A stretch of 64,000 nucleotides of DNA from Pseudomonas flexibilis (GCF_000802425.1 NZ_JRUD01000003.1:124001-188000), one strand, 5' to 3'. Shown: positions 41,206 to 49,744, numbered from the stretch's first letter. Numbers and translations are program-made. The notes: a model not told the origin generated them from the letters alone.

Positions 41206-41641
41206 GGCTATCCACCTCGCCTTGCTCCGCCACCCACAGGTCGAACGGCACGAACGCCCAGCGCTGGCCGAACGCCTCGATCTCGCCGGTGGGGTCTTCG
41301 CCCAGGTGCAGCGGCTCGACGAATTCCAGCGTCAGCTCCACGTCGAACAGGTCGTTGTCCAGCGGCTCGATGTCGAAGGTGGGCGCCGGCAGGTCGTCGT
41401 CGCGGTCGGCGTCGTGGTTCTCCAGCCAGCTGCCCACCAGGGCCATCAGGCGGCCCGGATGGTCGGCGAAGCGCTCCAGGACGATCACCGCCCGGTAGCG
41501 CTGGTTGCCCATCAGCAGGCCGGAGGTGGTCGGCTTCCACAGCAGCTCCAGCGTGACCTGCTCGGTCCAGCTGTCGAGCTGCTCGGCGCGCACCAGGCGG
41601 CGCTCCAGCAGGTGTCGGGTCAGGCCGCGCAGCTTGTTCAC
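41195..41641 (-). CDS. Tail completion protein R-like
   Basis: A 148-residue protein starting with GTG (MNKLRGLTRHLLER), with WTEQVTLELLWK and VELTLEFVEPLHL, matching P2 gpR. The GTG overlaps the gpL stop (GTGA), which decides the start. Confidence 0.8.
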   Translation of the reverse strand: MNKLRGLTRHLLERRLVRAEQLDSWTEQVTLELLWKPTTSGLLMGNQRYRAVIVLERFADHPGRLMALVGSWLENHDADRDDDLPAPTFDIEPLDNDLFDVELTLEFVEPLHLGEDPTGEIEAFGQRWAFVPFDLWVAEQGEVDSHGA

Positions 41642-42069
41642 AGCAGCACCGCCGTGATCCGGCCGCGCCCCTGCAGGGTGCGCACCGCCTGTTGGCTGAA
41701 GGCCAGAAAGGTTTCGGCGCGTTCGGGCAGTTCCTTGCCGGTGTTCTCCGCCGACTCGCGGCGGTTCACCGTTGCGAACTGGGGCAGCAGGCTGGCCTTT
41801 GCGCGGCAATACACGGCGCGCTTGTAGGTGGCCGCCTGAACGCTGTCCGGTGCGGTGACGCCCCCCGCGAGCAGAGCGGCCTTGCGCCGGTCGAGATCCT
41901 GATTGACCTCAACCATGGCGGTGGTCAGGTCGGCGACCAGCAGCTCCACCAGGTACTCCGCTGGCAGGCGGTAGCCCTTCTGGAACTCGGACACGGAGAG
42001 GTTCGGCCAGAAACCGTCATTCTCGATCGCCTGTTCCACGAAGGTGGTGGGTTTGCCGGAAAAGCTCAT
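41638..42069 (-). CDS. Head completion/stabilisation protein gpL-like
   Basis: A 143-residue protein: NDGFWPNLSVSEFQKGYRLPAEY, AATYKRAVYCRAKASLLPQF. These are features of P2 gpL, which closes the head at the portal. Confidence 0.85.
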   Translation of the reverse strand: MSFSGKPTTFVEQAIENDGFWPNLSVSEFQKGYRLPAEYLVELLVADLTTAMVEVNQDLDRRKAALLAGGVTAPDSVQAATYKRAVYCRAKASLLPQFATVNRRESAENTGKELPERAETFLAFSQQAVRTLQGRGRITAVLL

Positions 42070-42169
42070 CTGCTCGTCGCCAGGAATAGGGCGGGGTGGC
42101 TGTCGTTGGGGTTACTGGCTGCAAGCAGCCGGAACGCCAGGACAGGCCCCGCTGGGGGTGGGAAGTCGG

Positions 42170-42886
42170 TTACTTGGTGTCGTTGGATTGGTCAGATTGC
42201 TGTTTGCGCAGCGCCTTCTCGCACGCGGTGCGACGGGTGCTGACGCCGATCTCGGCATACAGGTCTTCGGCGCGGTCGAAGTGCTCGATGGCGACGGCCC
42301 AGTCCTCACGGTCCATGGCGAGCAGGCCGAGCAGCTTGTGGTAGCGGGCCGGAATGCGCTCGAACAGCTCCCAGGCGTCGAGCAGCGGCAGCAGGTTGGA
42401 GACGTAAGGCTCCGGACTGCGGCCGGCCTTGTGCTCGGCCTCGGCCCACTCGATCACCTCATCGGCGACAAAGGTCTGGATATCGCGGCGCTTGAAGCGC
42501 TCCGGCATCTGCTGGCCCTGTTCGATGGCGAACAGAGCCAACGCCAGTCCGTCCTCGAACTGGGCGGTGTCGAACAGCCAGACCAGCACATGCATCAGCA
42601 CCGGGTTGGGGTAGTTCAGGCCGCTCTCGCGGTAGCGGCGCACGTAGTCCTGGTACTTGGGCAGCAGCTCGTCACGCTTGAGTTGCTGACGCAGCTCGCG
42701 GCTGTTGATCGCGCTGATGCGCTCCAGATCAACGGCCAGCGCGGTTTCCATCAGCTTCAGGTGCTTATGGGCGTTGGCCGGACTGTTCAGGGCATCGGCG
42801 GCGGTATAGGCAGTCGTGGCCGGGGCCGAACGGGTGGGGGCACCACCCGCCAGCACGCGGCGCTTATGGGCCAGGGCCAGGCTCAT
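42170..42886 (-). CDS. Terminase small/endonuclease subunit gpM-like
   Basis: A 238-residue protein: LKLMETALAVDLERISAIN, YRESGLNYPNPVLMHVLVWLFD, conserved in P2 gpM, the terminase subunit that binds and cuts cos DNA with gpP. It overlaps the capsid stop by one base. A 100-bp gap to gpL holds no other gene. Confidence 0.85.
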   Translation of the reverse strand: MSLALAHKRRVLAGGAPTRSAPATTAYTAADALNSPANAHKHLKLMETALAVDLERISAINSRELRQQLKRDELLPKYQDYVRRYRESGLNYPNPVLMHVLVWLFDTAQFEDGLALALFAIEQGQQMPERFKRRDIQTFVADEVIEWAEAEHKAGRSPEPYVSNLLPLLDAWELFERIPARYHKLLGLLAMDREDWAVAIEHFDRAEDLYAEIGVSTRRTACEKALRKQQSDQSNDTK

Positions 42887-43908
42887 CAGATCAGCTCCAG
42901 GTTGGCGGCTTCGATCATGGCGAACTTGCCCAGCTGCTCGATGACATAGCCCTCGTTGCGGCCGTTGTAGTCCTCGACGCGGGAACGCTTGGGGTTCTCG
43001 ATCAGATGGCGGCGCCAGGAGCTGTCCTGGTAGTACAGCGACAGGTTGTCCCAGCTGGTGATCACCACGCCGGTGGCCGGGAAGAACGGCACCATGAACG
43101 CCGGCAGGCCGCCGTAGGTGGCGATCACCTGCTGTTCCTCGATGCGTTCCTTCTCGGTCGGCGTGCCGGCCTGGTTGGCGTACAGCTTGGCCTTGTCGTT
43201 GGCCAGCAGATCGCTGCCGATGATGGCCACCAGGTCGCCCGCGTCGCGGAAGACCGGATCGATCATCTGCTTCACGTCGTGCACCAGGGCGTCCAGGTTG
43301 GCGTAGTCGCCGCCAGCGCCCAGGGTGATCTTGCCGGGTGTGGCACCTTCGCTCAGCACCTGCTGCGGGATCTGCTCGCGGGCGATCTGCAACCAGCCCT
43401 TGTTCACGTCCTGGAGCATCGGGTTGGCCACGATGTCGCTCTGGATCGCGGCGCTGATGCCGTTGAAGCCGATCATGATGCGGTCCAGCGCGATCTGTTT
43501 CTGAACGGCGGCGGTGTAGCGCTGCTGGAAGTCCGGGAACTTGGCCCAGCTGTCGATGGTGGCGAACGGCAGGCCGACGTCGGACTCGGTGTGGAACAGC
43601 TCGTAGCCGAGCGCATCCAGATCGACCATGTCCTTGGCCACGCGGTCGGTGGTCTTGGTGTTGGTGCGACTGGTGACCGGACCACTGACGCCGATCATGA
43701 CCTTCTGGCCCTTCAGCTCGGAGACCGGCACCACGTTGATGCGCTGCAGGAAGTCCGATTTCTCGGTGATTCGGTCGTTGAGCTCCTGGGACAGCGACGG
43801 CTCCACCGCGAACATGCGGGTGGCATCCTCGACGCCGTAAGACTCGGCCATGGCGGCCTGCAGGGCGAAGTACTGCGTTTGCGCAGCGACGGAAAGGGCT
43901 CGGCTCAT
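42886..43908 (-). CDS. Major capsid protein gpN-like
   Basis: A 340-residue capsid protein of the P2 family: FAVEPSLSQELNDRITEKSDFLQRINVVPVSE near the N-terminus, YALGDLDAL-type core DYANLDALVHDVKQMIDP and SLYYQDSSWRRHLIENPKRSRVEDYNG-type end (read in part). Full length for the family. Between O and M, as in P2. Confidence 0.93.
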   Translation of the reverse strand: MSRALSVAAQTQYFALQAAMAESYGVEDATRMFAVEPSLSQELNDRITEKSDFLQRINVVPVSELKGQKVMIGVSGPVTSRTNTKTTDRVAKDMVDLDALGYELFHTESDVGLPFATIDSWAKFPDFQQRYTAAVQKQIALDRIMIGFNGISAAIQSDIVANPMLQDVNKGWLQIAREQIPQQVLSEGATPGKITLGAGGDYANLDALVHDVKQMIDPVFRDAGDLVAIIGSDLLANDKAKLYANQAGTPTEKERIEEQQVIATYGGLPAFMVPFFPATGVVITSWDNLSLYYQDSSWRRHLIENPKRSRVEDYNGRNEGYVIEQLGKFAMIEAANLELI

Positions 43909-44846
43909 TACAGCACCTTCTTCTTGGCGGGGGCTTGCGCGCCGGTGGTGCGCGGCACCTGGCGGCCCTGGGCGGTGTTTTTCATGGTGCTGAACTGTTT
44001 CTCCAGTTCGGTGATGCGCGCGGTCAACGTCGCGTTGGCCTTCTTGAGGCGGCTGAACTCGCGTTCCTCTTCGGCCTCTTCGAGGATCTCGGCCACGGCC
44101 TCTTCGACTGCGGCGACCTGCTCTTCGGTTGTGGAGGTGTCTACCTCCTCGGTAGCCGGTACCACGATGGCTTGCAGGCCAGTGGCGACAGCCAGTAACT
44201 GCTCGCTCAGCGCGGCCAGCGCCTTGGCGGTAGCTTCATCCATTTGGGGGTTGCTCTCGGTTGGGGTTTGCGTGGGGGGGGTGTCGGCCGGCTTGGTGTC
44301 GTCGGCGCCGTCGGCGAAGCGCTTGAATAGGCGGGTCAGGGCGTCGATCAAGCCCGTTTCGGAGGCGTTGCGGCGCGAGTCGTCAAGGGCGCCCAGCTCC
44401 TGGGAGGCGGCGAAGTACGCGGTCTGGCTGGACTTGCGGGAGAAATACAGCTCCTGGGTGCCCAGGCTGGCTGGCTGGTCGGTGACGGCCAGGCCGGTGA
44501 GATAGCACTTGCCGGAGTTGGCGAAGTTCGGGGTGATCTCGATGCTGGTGAACAGCTTTTCGCCCTGGTCGTTTAGGTACAGCAGGCGATCGTTCGGCTT
44601 CAGCTGGGCTTCCAGGGCCACCTGGCCGGATTCCAGCTCGGGGTCATCCTCGACCAGACGCACGGCAAACACGGTGCCGTGGGAGCCCATCCAGCGCTCA
44701 TGCTCCGACCAGATCACGGCGGTGTAGCGAGAGGGCTTGTAGGTCTCGGCGATTTCCCGCAGCTCCTGCGGCGTGATCACGCGACCGTCAGCGGTGGGGC
44801 CGCTGGTGGCGACACGTTTCCAGTACGAAACGAGGGAGCGAGGCAT
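43908..44846 (-). CDS. Capsid scaffolding protease gpO-like
   Basis: A 312-residue protein. The N-terminal serine-protease domain (GPO family) has AETYKPSRYTAVIWSEHERW and TSIEITPNFANSGKCYLTGL. An acidic linker and a C-terminal coiled coil follow (about 225-285), the scaffold part. First gene of the leftward late operon. Confidence 0.92.
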   Translation of the reverse strand: MPRSLVSYWKRVATSGPTADGRVITPQELREIAETYKPSRYTAVIWSEHERWMGSHGTVFAVRLVEDDPELESGQVALEAQLKPNDRLLYLNDQGEKLFTSIEITPNFANSGKCYLTGLAVTDQPASLGTQELYFSRKSSQTAYFAASQELGALDDSRRNASETGLIDALTRLFKRFADGADDTKPADTPPTQTPTESNPQMDEATAKALAALSEQLLAVATGLQAIVVPATEEVDTSTTEEQVAAVEEAVAEILEEAEEEREFSRLKKANATLTARITELEKQFSTMKNTAQGRQVPRTTGAQAPAKKKVL

Positions 44847-44919
44847 GAGGGTGACGGGGCTCTGTACGGTGCTTGGAGCCCCATCATGGGCAGCGCCGCA
44901 ACCCCGGAAAAGCGCGTCG

Positions 44920-44964
44920 ATTGCGCGAAATTCCTAAATCTGTGAAATAGGAAATTCGCGCAAT
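44920..44964. promoter_or_regulatory. Long dyad in the divergent late promoter region
   Basis: ATTGCGCGAAATTCCTA (44920-36) and TAGGAAATTCGCGCAAT (44948-64) are inverted repeats with one mismatch and an 11-bp loop. They sit midway between the scaffold and terminase genes (161-bp gap). Ogr-type activators bind dyads upstream of late promoters, so this is the likely site; binding is inferred. Confidence 0.55.
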
Positions 44965-45007
44965 TTTCGTAGGCGTTGGCCGCGTGTTGGCTGCTTAGAC
45001 TGCGCCA

Positions 45008-47059
45008 ATGTCCTACTCTACCGAAGTCAAGGAAGCCGCCAAACGCCTTTATTTGCGCCGCTGCAAGCCGCGCGAAATTCAGGCTCAGCTCGGTTTGCCC
45101 AACATCCGTATCGTTTACTACTGGATCGCCCGGGGCGGCTGGGATGAGCTGCTGACGGACGAGGAGCCGCTGAGCGCGGTCAGCCGGCGTATCACCCTGC
45201 TGCTGGAGAAAACCGAGGCGCTGAGCAAGGGCGACCTGGACGAGCTGGAGCGGTTGACCAGTATTCGAGAGAAGTTGCTGAAACAGTCACGGCCGCCGGC
45301 GAGCGCAGCGCCCGCGGCTGACGACGGCCCGGCTCCCGCACCCGGTGCCGGCCGGGGCGAGCGGCGGCCGCGTGGGGAAGGCGGCAAGCGTAAGGAAAAG
45401 CCCCTCAAGAACGACATCAGCGCCCTGACCGAAGTGGACTTCCTGGAGAAGTTCACCAGCCGCATGTTCGCCTACCAGATGGAGCTGTTCGAGGCGAAGC
45501 GCAACCCGCTGACCGCGCGTATCCGCAACATCCTCAAGAGTCGCCAGATCGGCCTGACCTACTACTTCGCCGCCGAAGCGTTCATGGACGCGGTGCTGAC
45601 CGGCGACAACCAGATGTTCCTGTCGGCCAGCCGGGCTCAGTCGGAAATCTTCCGCAGCTACATCGTCAAGTTCGCCGCAGAGTGGTTCGACATCAACCTG
45701 ACCGGCAATCCCATCGTGCTGAGCAAGGACGGCAAGCCGTGGGCCGAACTGCGCTTCTTGAGCACGAACAGCAGCACCGCCCAAGGCCACCATGGCCACG
45801 TCTACATCGACGAGTATTTCTGGATCAGGGACTTCGCCAAGCTAAGCGATCTGGCCGGCGCCATGGCGTCCCATGACAAGTGGCGCAAGACGTACTTCTC
45901 TACGCCCAGCGCCGTCACCCACCAGGCCTACCCGTTCTGGACCGGCGAGGAGTTCCGCAACGACAAGCGCGGCAAGAAGGCCGGCCCATGGCCGAGCGAC
46001 GCCCAGATCCACGCCGGCGTGCTGTGTCCGGACGGCCAGTGGCGCAAGGTCATTACCGTCGAGGATGCCAAGGTCGGCGGCTGTAACTTGTTCAACATCG
46101 AGCGCCTGCGTCTGGAAATCAACGAAGACACGTTCGATCAGCTCTACATGTGCAAGTTTATCGACAGCACGATGAGCGCCTTCGCCCTGGTCGACCTGGA
46201 GCGTTGCTACTCGGACCTTGCGTTGTGGACCGACTACGACCCCGAGTCCGATCGTCCGTTCGGCAATAGCCCCGTCTGGCTCGGCTACGACCCGAGCCGC
46301 ACCCGCGACGACGCCACCTGTGTGGTGGTGGCCCCGCCCCTGGAGCAGGGTGGCAAGTTCCGCATCCTGGAGAAGTACTCCTGGCGGGGCACGTCGTTCA
46401 CTCACCAGGCCGCGCAGGTGAAGAAGCTCTGCGAGCGCTTCAACGTCCAACACATCGGCATCGACATCACCGGCGTCGGCTATGGCGTGTTCGACCTAGT
46501 GCGCGACTTCTACCCGCGCGCCACACCCATCCACTACAGCCTGGAAGCCAAGAACACCCTGGTGCTCAAGGCGCAAGACACCATCCAGGGCAGCCGCATT
46601 GAATGGGACGCCGGCTGGAGCGAAGTGGCGGCCGCGTTCCTGTCGATCAAGCGTGGCACCACCGCCAGCGGCCAGATCACCTACAGCGCCTCGCGCACCG
46701 AGGCCACCGGCCACGCCGACGTGGCCTGGGCAATCATGCACGCCCTGGCGCACGAACCCCTCAACACCAACAAGCGGCGCCGCAGCCGCTACGCAATGAG
46801 CAGCCAGAGCAGCCATGTCCAGACGTCGCCCCGCAAGAAACCAGCCGCCAGCCAGCCGCAAGCCCGCACGGATGTTCACGTTCGGCGCGCCGGAGTCGGT
46901 GCTGACCGACAACTACGCCGCCTACCTGGGCGTGTTTGCCAGCGACGACGGCAGGCTCTACACCCCGCCGGTGTCCAAGGCGGGGCTGGCCAAGCTGCTG
47001 CGCGCCAACGCGCACCACGGCGCCATTCCCAAGTTCAAGCGCAACCTGCTGCTGCGTGA
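45008..47059 (+). CDS. Terminase large (ATPase) subunit gpP-like, frame running into the portal gene
   Basis: P2 gpP-type terminase. N-terminal helix-turn-helix (KPREIQAQLGLPNIRIVYYWI); Walker A region LKSRQIGLTYYFA; Walker B GHVYIDEYFW; nuclease acidic residues in LGYDPSRTRDDAT and HIGIDITGVGYG. Family proteins are about 590-600 residues. Here the frame reaches that size near 46,815 and continues another 81 codons through the start of the portal gene. The extension reads as low-complexity shadow sequence, so the functional end may be near 46,800. Confidence 0.88.
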   Translation: MSYSTEVKEAAKRLYLRRCKPREIQAQLGLPNIRIVYYWIARGGWDELLTDEEPLSAVSRRITLLLEKTEALSKGDLDELERLTSIREKLLKQSRPPASAAPAADDGPAPAPGAGRGERRPRGEGGKRKEKPLKNDISALTEVDFLEKFTSRMFAYQMELFEAKRNPLTARIRNILKSRQIGLTYYFAAEAFMDAVLTGDNQMFLSASRAQSEIFRSYIVKFAAEWFDINLTGNPIVLSKDGKPWAELRFLSTNSSTAQGHHGHVYIDEYFWIRDFAKLSDLAGAMASHDKWRKTYFSTPSAVTHQAYPFWTGEEFRNDKRGKKAGPWPSDAQIHAGVLCPDGQWRKVITVEDAKVGGCNLFNIERLRLEINEDTFDQLYMCKFIDSTMSAFALVDLERCYSDLALWTDYDPESDRPFGNSPVWLGYDPSRTRDDATCVVVAPPLEQGGKFRILEKYSWRGTSFTHQAAQVKKLCERFNVQHIGIDITGVGYGVFDLVRDFYPRATPIHYSLEAKNTLVLKAQDTIQGSRIEWDAGWSEVAAAFLSIKRGTTASGQITYSASRTEATGHADVAWAIMHALAHEPLNTNKRRRSRYAMSSQSSHVQTSPRKKPAASQPQARTDVHVRRAGVGADRQLRRLPGRVCQRRRQALHPAGVQGGAGQAAARQRAPRRHSQVQAQPAAA

Positions 47060-47834
47060 GTTCATCCCCAGTGCCGGGTTCTCGGCGCGCACCATGGCCC
47101 GCGCTGCGCTGGACTATGTGGTGTTTGGCGAAGCCTATCTCTACTGCCGCACCAGCCTGTTCGGCGAGGTGCTGGAGGTCGAGCACCTGCCCTCGATCAA
47201 CATGCGGGTGAAAGTGGATGGCGGCTTCGTGATGCTGCTGCCCAACGGGCGAGAAGAGGAGTTCGAGGCGGATGAGGTTATCCACGTCATGGACTACGAC
47301 GTGGAGCAGAACATCTACGGGGTACCAGACTACCTGGGCGGCATGCAGGCGCTGCTGCTCAACGAGGCCGCCACCCTGTTTCGTCGCCGCTACTACAGCA
47401 ATGGCGCCCACGCGGGGTACATCTTCTACACCAACGACCCGGACCTGTCAGAGGAGGACGAAGAGGAGCTGCGCGCGCAGATCAGCGCAAGCAAGGGCGT
47501 GGGGAATTTCCGCTCGATGTTCGTGAACATCCCGGGCGGTACCGAGAAGGCCATCCAGATCATTCCGGTGGGTGACTTCCAGGCCAAGGATGAGCTGGAA
47601 AAGGTGAAGAACATCACCCGCAACGACGTCATCGCCGCCTGGCGCATGAACCCCGCCCTGGCCGGCATCATCCCCGAGAACACCGGTGGCTTCGGCGACA
47701 TCGAGAAGATAGACCGCGTCTACACCGCCAACGAGATCCGGCCCATCTGCCGGGTGTTCGACGAGGTCAACGAAGTGCTGCGGGCGGATCGGCGGTTTGG
47801 GTGGCGGGAAGTGGTACAGCACAACATGGAGTAG
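46815..47834 (+). CDS. Portal protein gpQ-like
   Basis: A 339-residue PBSX/P2-family portal: FTFGAPESVLTDNYAAYLGVF, RAALDYVVFGEAYLYCRTS, MQALLLNEAATLFRRRYYSNGAHAG and KNITRNDVIAAWRMNPALAG. It starts inside the terminase frame. It forms the head vertex for DNA entry and tail joining. Confidence 0.92.
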   Translation: MSRRRPARNQPPASRKPARMFTFGAPESVLTDNYAAYLGVFASDDGRLYTPPVSKAGLAKLLRANAHHGAIPKFKRNLLLREFIPSAGFSARTMARAALDYVVFGEAYLYCRTSLFGEVLEVEHLPSINMRVKVDGGFVMLLPNGREEEFEADEVIHVMDYDVEQNIYGVPDYLGGMQALLLNEAATLFRRRYYSNGAHAGYIFYTNDPDLSEEDEEELRAQISASKGVGNFRSMFVNIPGGTEKAIQIIPVGDFQAKDELEKVKNITRNDVIAAWRMNPALAGIIPENTGGFGDIEKIDRVYTANEIRPICRVFDEVNEVLRADRRFGWREVVQHNME

Positions 47835-47840
47835 TGAGTG

Positions 47841-47870
47841 CTGTATGCCTATACAGCATGTGGGTATAAT
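47841..47870 (+). promoter_or_regulatory. LexA-type box and promoter of the ogr-like gene
   Basis: CTGTATGCCTATACAG (47841-47856) fits CTG-N10-CAG with extended symmetry. A perfect TATAAT (47865-47870) follows, 31 bp before the ATG. LexA bound here would cover the -35 side of the promoter. Confidence 0.78.
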
Positions 47871-47900
47871 GGCGACGTGGCAGTAGACGGGGAGGATGTC

Positions 47901-48152
47901 ATGCGAATCAACTGCAAAGCGTGTGGACACAAGGCGCGGATCAGCTCACGGAACGAACTGTCGCCGACATTCATCGACCTGTACTGCCAGTGCCTGGACG
48001 TGAACTGCGGGCACACGTTCGTGATGAGTCTGACCTACTCGCGCACCCTGCGGCCCTCGGCCGGTGCGATTGATCAGTTGCTGTTCGACCGCTTGAGCCA
48101 ACTGCCGGCATCGCAACAGCGTCAGCTGTTTGATCAGCTGTCCACAAACTAG
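47901..48152 (+). CDS. Ogr/Delta-type late-gene activator
   Basis: An 83-residue zinc-finger protein: MRINCKACGHKARISSRNEL then LYCQCLDVNCGHTFVMSLTYSRTL, the Ogr/Delta four-Cys pattern. Ogr proteins activate P2-like late promoters through RNA polymerase alpha. GGAGG precedes the ATG at 47901; the longer upstream frame would run through the promoter. Preceded by a LexA-type box, so likely SOS-induced. Confidence 0.9.
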   Translation: MRINCKACGHKARISSRNELSPTFIDLYCQCLDVNCGHTFVMSLTYSRTLRPSAGAIDQLLFDRLSQLPASQQRQLFDQLSTN

Positions 48153-48160
48153 AAGGAGCG

Positions 48161-48190
48161 GTAGGGCGGATGTTGGCGCATCCGACCTAC
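48161..48190. repeat. REP-like hairpin downstream of the ogr-like gene
   Basis: GTAGGGCGGATG and CATCCGACCTAC are inverted repeats with one mismatch, 8 bp after the stop. The GTAGGG...CCTAC ends resemble the chromosomal repeat at 58,705. It may act as an mRNA 3' end structure. Confidence 0.5.
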
Positions 48191-48265
48191 CGTCGAACCT
48201 GCAGACCATCCCTGCAAGCCCAACCAAGGCTCCCGCCTCGTGCACGAAGCGCGGCGAGCCTAACA

Positions 48266-48281
48266 CTGTTTATTTATCCAG
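48266..48281. promoter_or_regulatory. LexA-type box upstream of the dam-like gene
   Basis: CTGTTTATTTATCCAG fits CTG-N10-CAG with an A/T-rich centre, flanked by ACA and TAA. It ends 14 bp before the ATG at 48,296. Confidence 0.65.
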
Positions 48282-48295
48282 TAAAAGGCTTGCTT

Positions 48296-49099
48296 ATGAG
48301 CGCACCTATCGTTCCTTGGCTTGGCGGCAAACGCCGCCTGGCCGATCGCCTCATCCCGCTATTCCCGCAGCATGAGTGTTACGTCGAAGCATTTGCTGGC
48401 GGTGCCGCGCTTTTCTTCATGCGACCGCAGCCTGCCCCCGTTGAGGTGCTGAATGACCTCAACGGGGATCTGGTGTGCCTCTACCGGGTAGTGCAAAACC
48501 ACCTGGAAGAGTTTGTCCGCCAGTTCAAGTGGGCGCTATCCAGTCGACAGATCTTCGAGTGGCAGAAGATGACCCGTCCCGAAACGCTTACCGATATTCA
48601 GCGGGCGGCGCGGTTCTTCTACCTGCAGCAGCATGCGTTCGGTGGCAAGGTCAGCGGGCAGAGTTTCGGCACCGCTACCACCGGTCCGGCAATCAACCTG
48701 CTTCGTATTGAGGAGAACCTGTCAGCGGCGTGGCAGCGGCTGGCTGGGGTGTACGTGGAAAACTTGTCCTGGCTGCAGTGTGCCGAGCGCTACGATCGGC
48801 CGCACACCTTCCACTACATGGACCCGCCCTACTGGGCGACGGAAGGCTACGGGGTGGACTTCCCGTTCGAGGAATATGTGGTGATGGCCGATTTCATGCG
48901 GCGCTGCAAAGGAAAGGTGATGGTGAGCATCAATGACCACCCGGATATTCGGCGGGCGTTCGATGGTTTTCACATCGAGCAGACCGACATCCGCTACAGC
49001 TGCACGAATCAAAGGAAGGGAAAGGCTGAGCTGACTGGCGAGCTGATCATCATGAACTGGGAGCCGGCAGCGCTAGGCGGGTTATTCGACGGGATCTAA
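48296..49099 (+). CDS. Dam-type DNA adenine N6-methyltransferase (D12 class)
   Basis: A 267-residue enzyme. The SAM-binding motif PWLGGKRRLADRL and VEAFAGGAALFF are followed by the catalytic MDPPYWATEGYG. Phage Dam-like enzymes protect DNA from restriction or mark replication. It is the last rightward phage gene and ends 23 bp from attR. AAAGG precedes the ATG at 48296. Confidence 0.88.
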   Translation: MSAPIVPWLGGKRRLADRLIPLFPQHECYVEAFAGGAALFFMRPQPAPVEVLNDLNGDLVCLYRVVQNHLEEFVRQFKWALSSRQIFEWQKMTRPETLTDIQRAARFFYLQQHAFGGKVSGQSFGTATTGPAINLLRIEENLSAAWQRLAGVYVENLSWLQCAERYDRPHTFHYMDPPYWATEGYGVDFPFEEYVVMADFMRRCKGKVMVSINDHPDIRRAFDGFHIEQTDIRYSCTNQRKGKAELTGELIIMNWEPAALGGLFDGI

Positions 49100-49173
49100 A
49101 GCGGTATAGATATGTGATCGCTCGGGCAACCAAGGCTCACGAAGCCGACTTTGGGCGTGGAGGTGCTGGACAT
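49096..49173 (-). pseudogene. rimO: Orphaned native 5' end of rimO at attR
   Basis: A 25-codon frame, MSSTSTPKVGFVSLGCP followed by phage-derived SDHISIPL and a stop. The first 17 residues match the native Pseudomonas RimO N-terminus as I remember it. AGAGG precedes the ATG. It keeps the native rimO promoter region, which now reads into the 3' end of the phage methylase gene. Confidence 0.92.
49122..49128. other. attR core (right prophage junction)
   Basis: TCGGGCA, identical to the attL core at 14,597-14,603. Sequence to the right is host rimO 5' end; to the left is phage. Confidence 0.75.
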
Positions 49174-49314
49174 GCGGGTGAAACCTCTGTGGCGCTGACG
49201 GGCGCCTCTGATCAAAAAGTGCGCGATTTTAGCGGCAGGTTGGAAACCTGAACAGACGGAATCACGGTTTTTTTCCTGAGCGGCCAGGCCCATGCGGTGA
49301 ATCGCGCGCAAACG

Positions 49315-49345
49315 AAAAAGGCCACTCGATTGAGTGGCCTTTCTT
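49315..49345 (-). terminator. Terminator of initiator tRNA copy 1
   Basis: Minus strand AAAGGCCACTC-AATC-GAGTGGCC followed by TTTTT, 9 bp after the tRNA 3' end. Confidence 0.85.
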
Positions 49346-49353
49346 CGTGATTC

Positions 49354-49430
<77 letters not shown>

Positions 49431-49516
49431 CCGGCCATTCTACTTATCAATGAGGGGCTGTCAATCAATAGTTTTAAAATCAGCCACTTGCGAAGGTTTC
49501 CAGGACGCGGAAACGA

Positions 49517-49543
49517 GAAAGGCCACTCGATTGAGTGGCCTTT
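49517..49543 (-). terminator. Terminator of initiator tRNA copy 2
   Basis: Same GGCCACTC/GAGTGGCC hairpin as beside copy 1, with a slightly shorter T run (TTTCTCG). Confidence 0.75.
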
Positions 49544-49554
49544 CTGCGTGAATC

Positions 49555-49631
<77 letters not shown>

Positions 49632-49713
49632 CCGGCCATTCTACTTATTAATAAGAGGCTGTCAATCAATAGTTTTTAAAAAGCCGCCAGCCACGTTTCC
49701 GGGCGCTGAAACG

Positions 49714-49744
49714 AAAAAGGCCACTCGATTTGAGTGGCCTTTCT
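49714..49744 (-). terminator. Terminator of initiator tRNA copy 3
   Basis: GGCCACTC stem as for the other copies with one extra loop base and TTTTTCG after it. Confidence 0.85.

Larger units (their letters stand above)
14598..49128. mobile_element. Complete-looking P2/HP1-type prophage integrated in rimO
   Basis: About 34.5 kb bounded by split rimO sequences. It holds a serine recombinase, lambda-like CI/Cro switch, Rep-type replication gene, divergent head/packaging genes, contractile tail genes, lysis genes and an Ogr-type activator. No structural gene looks broken, so it may be inducible. No excision-directionality factor was recognised. Confidence 0.93.

Noticed and set aside
47838-47900. 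Extended N-terminus of the Ogr-like protein
   Set aside because: It would translate the LexA box and -10 element. The ATG at 47901 has GGAGG and begins at the zinc-finger.
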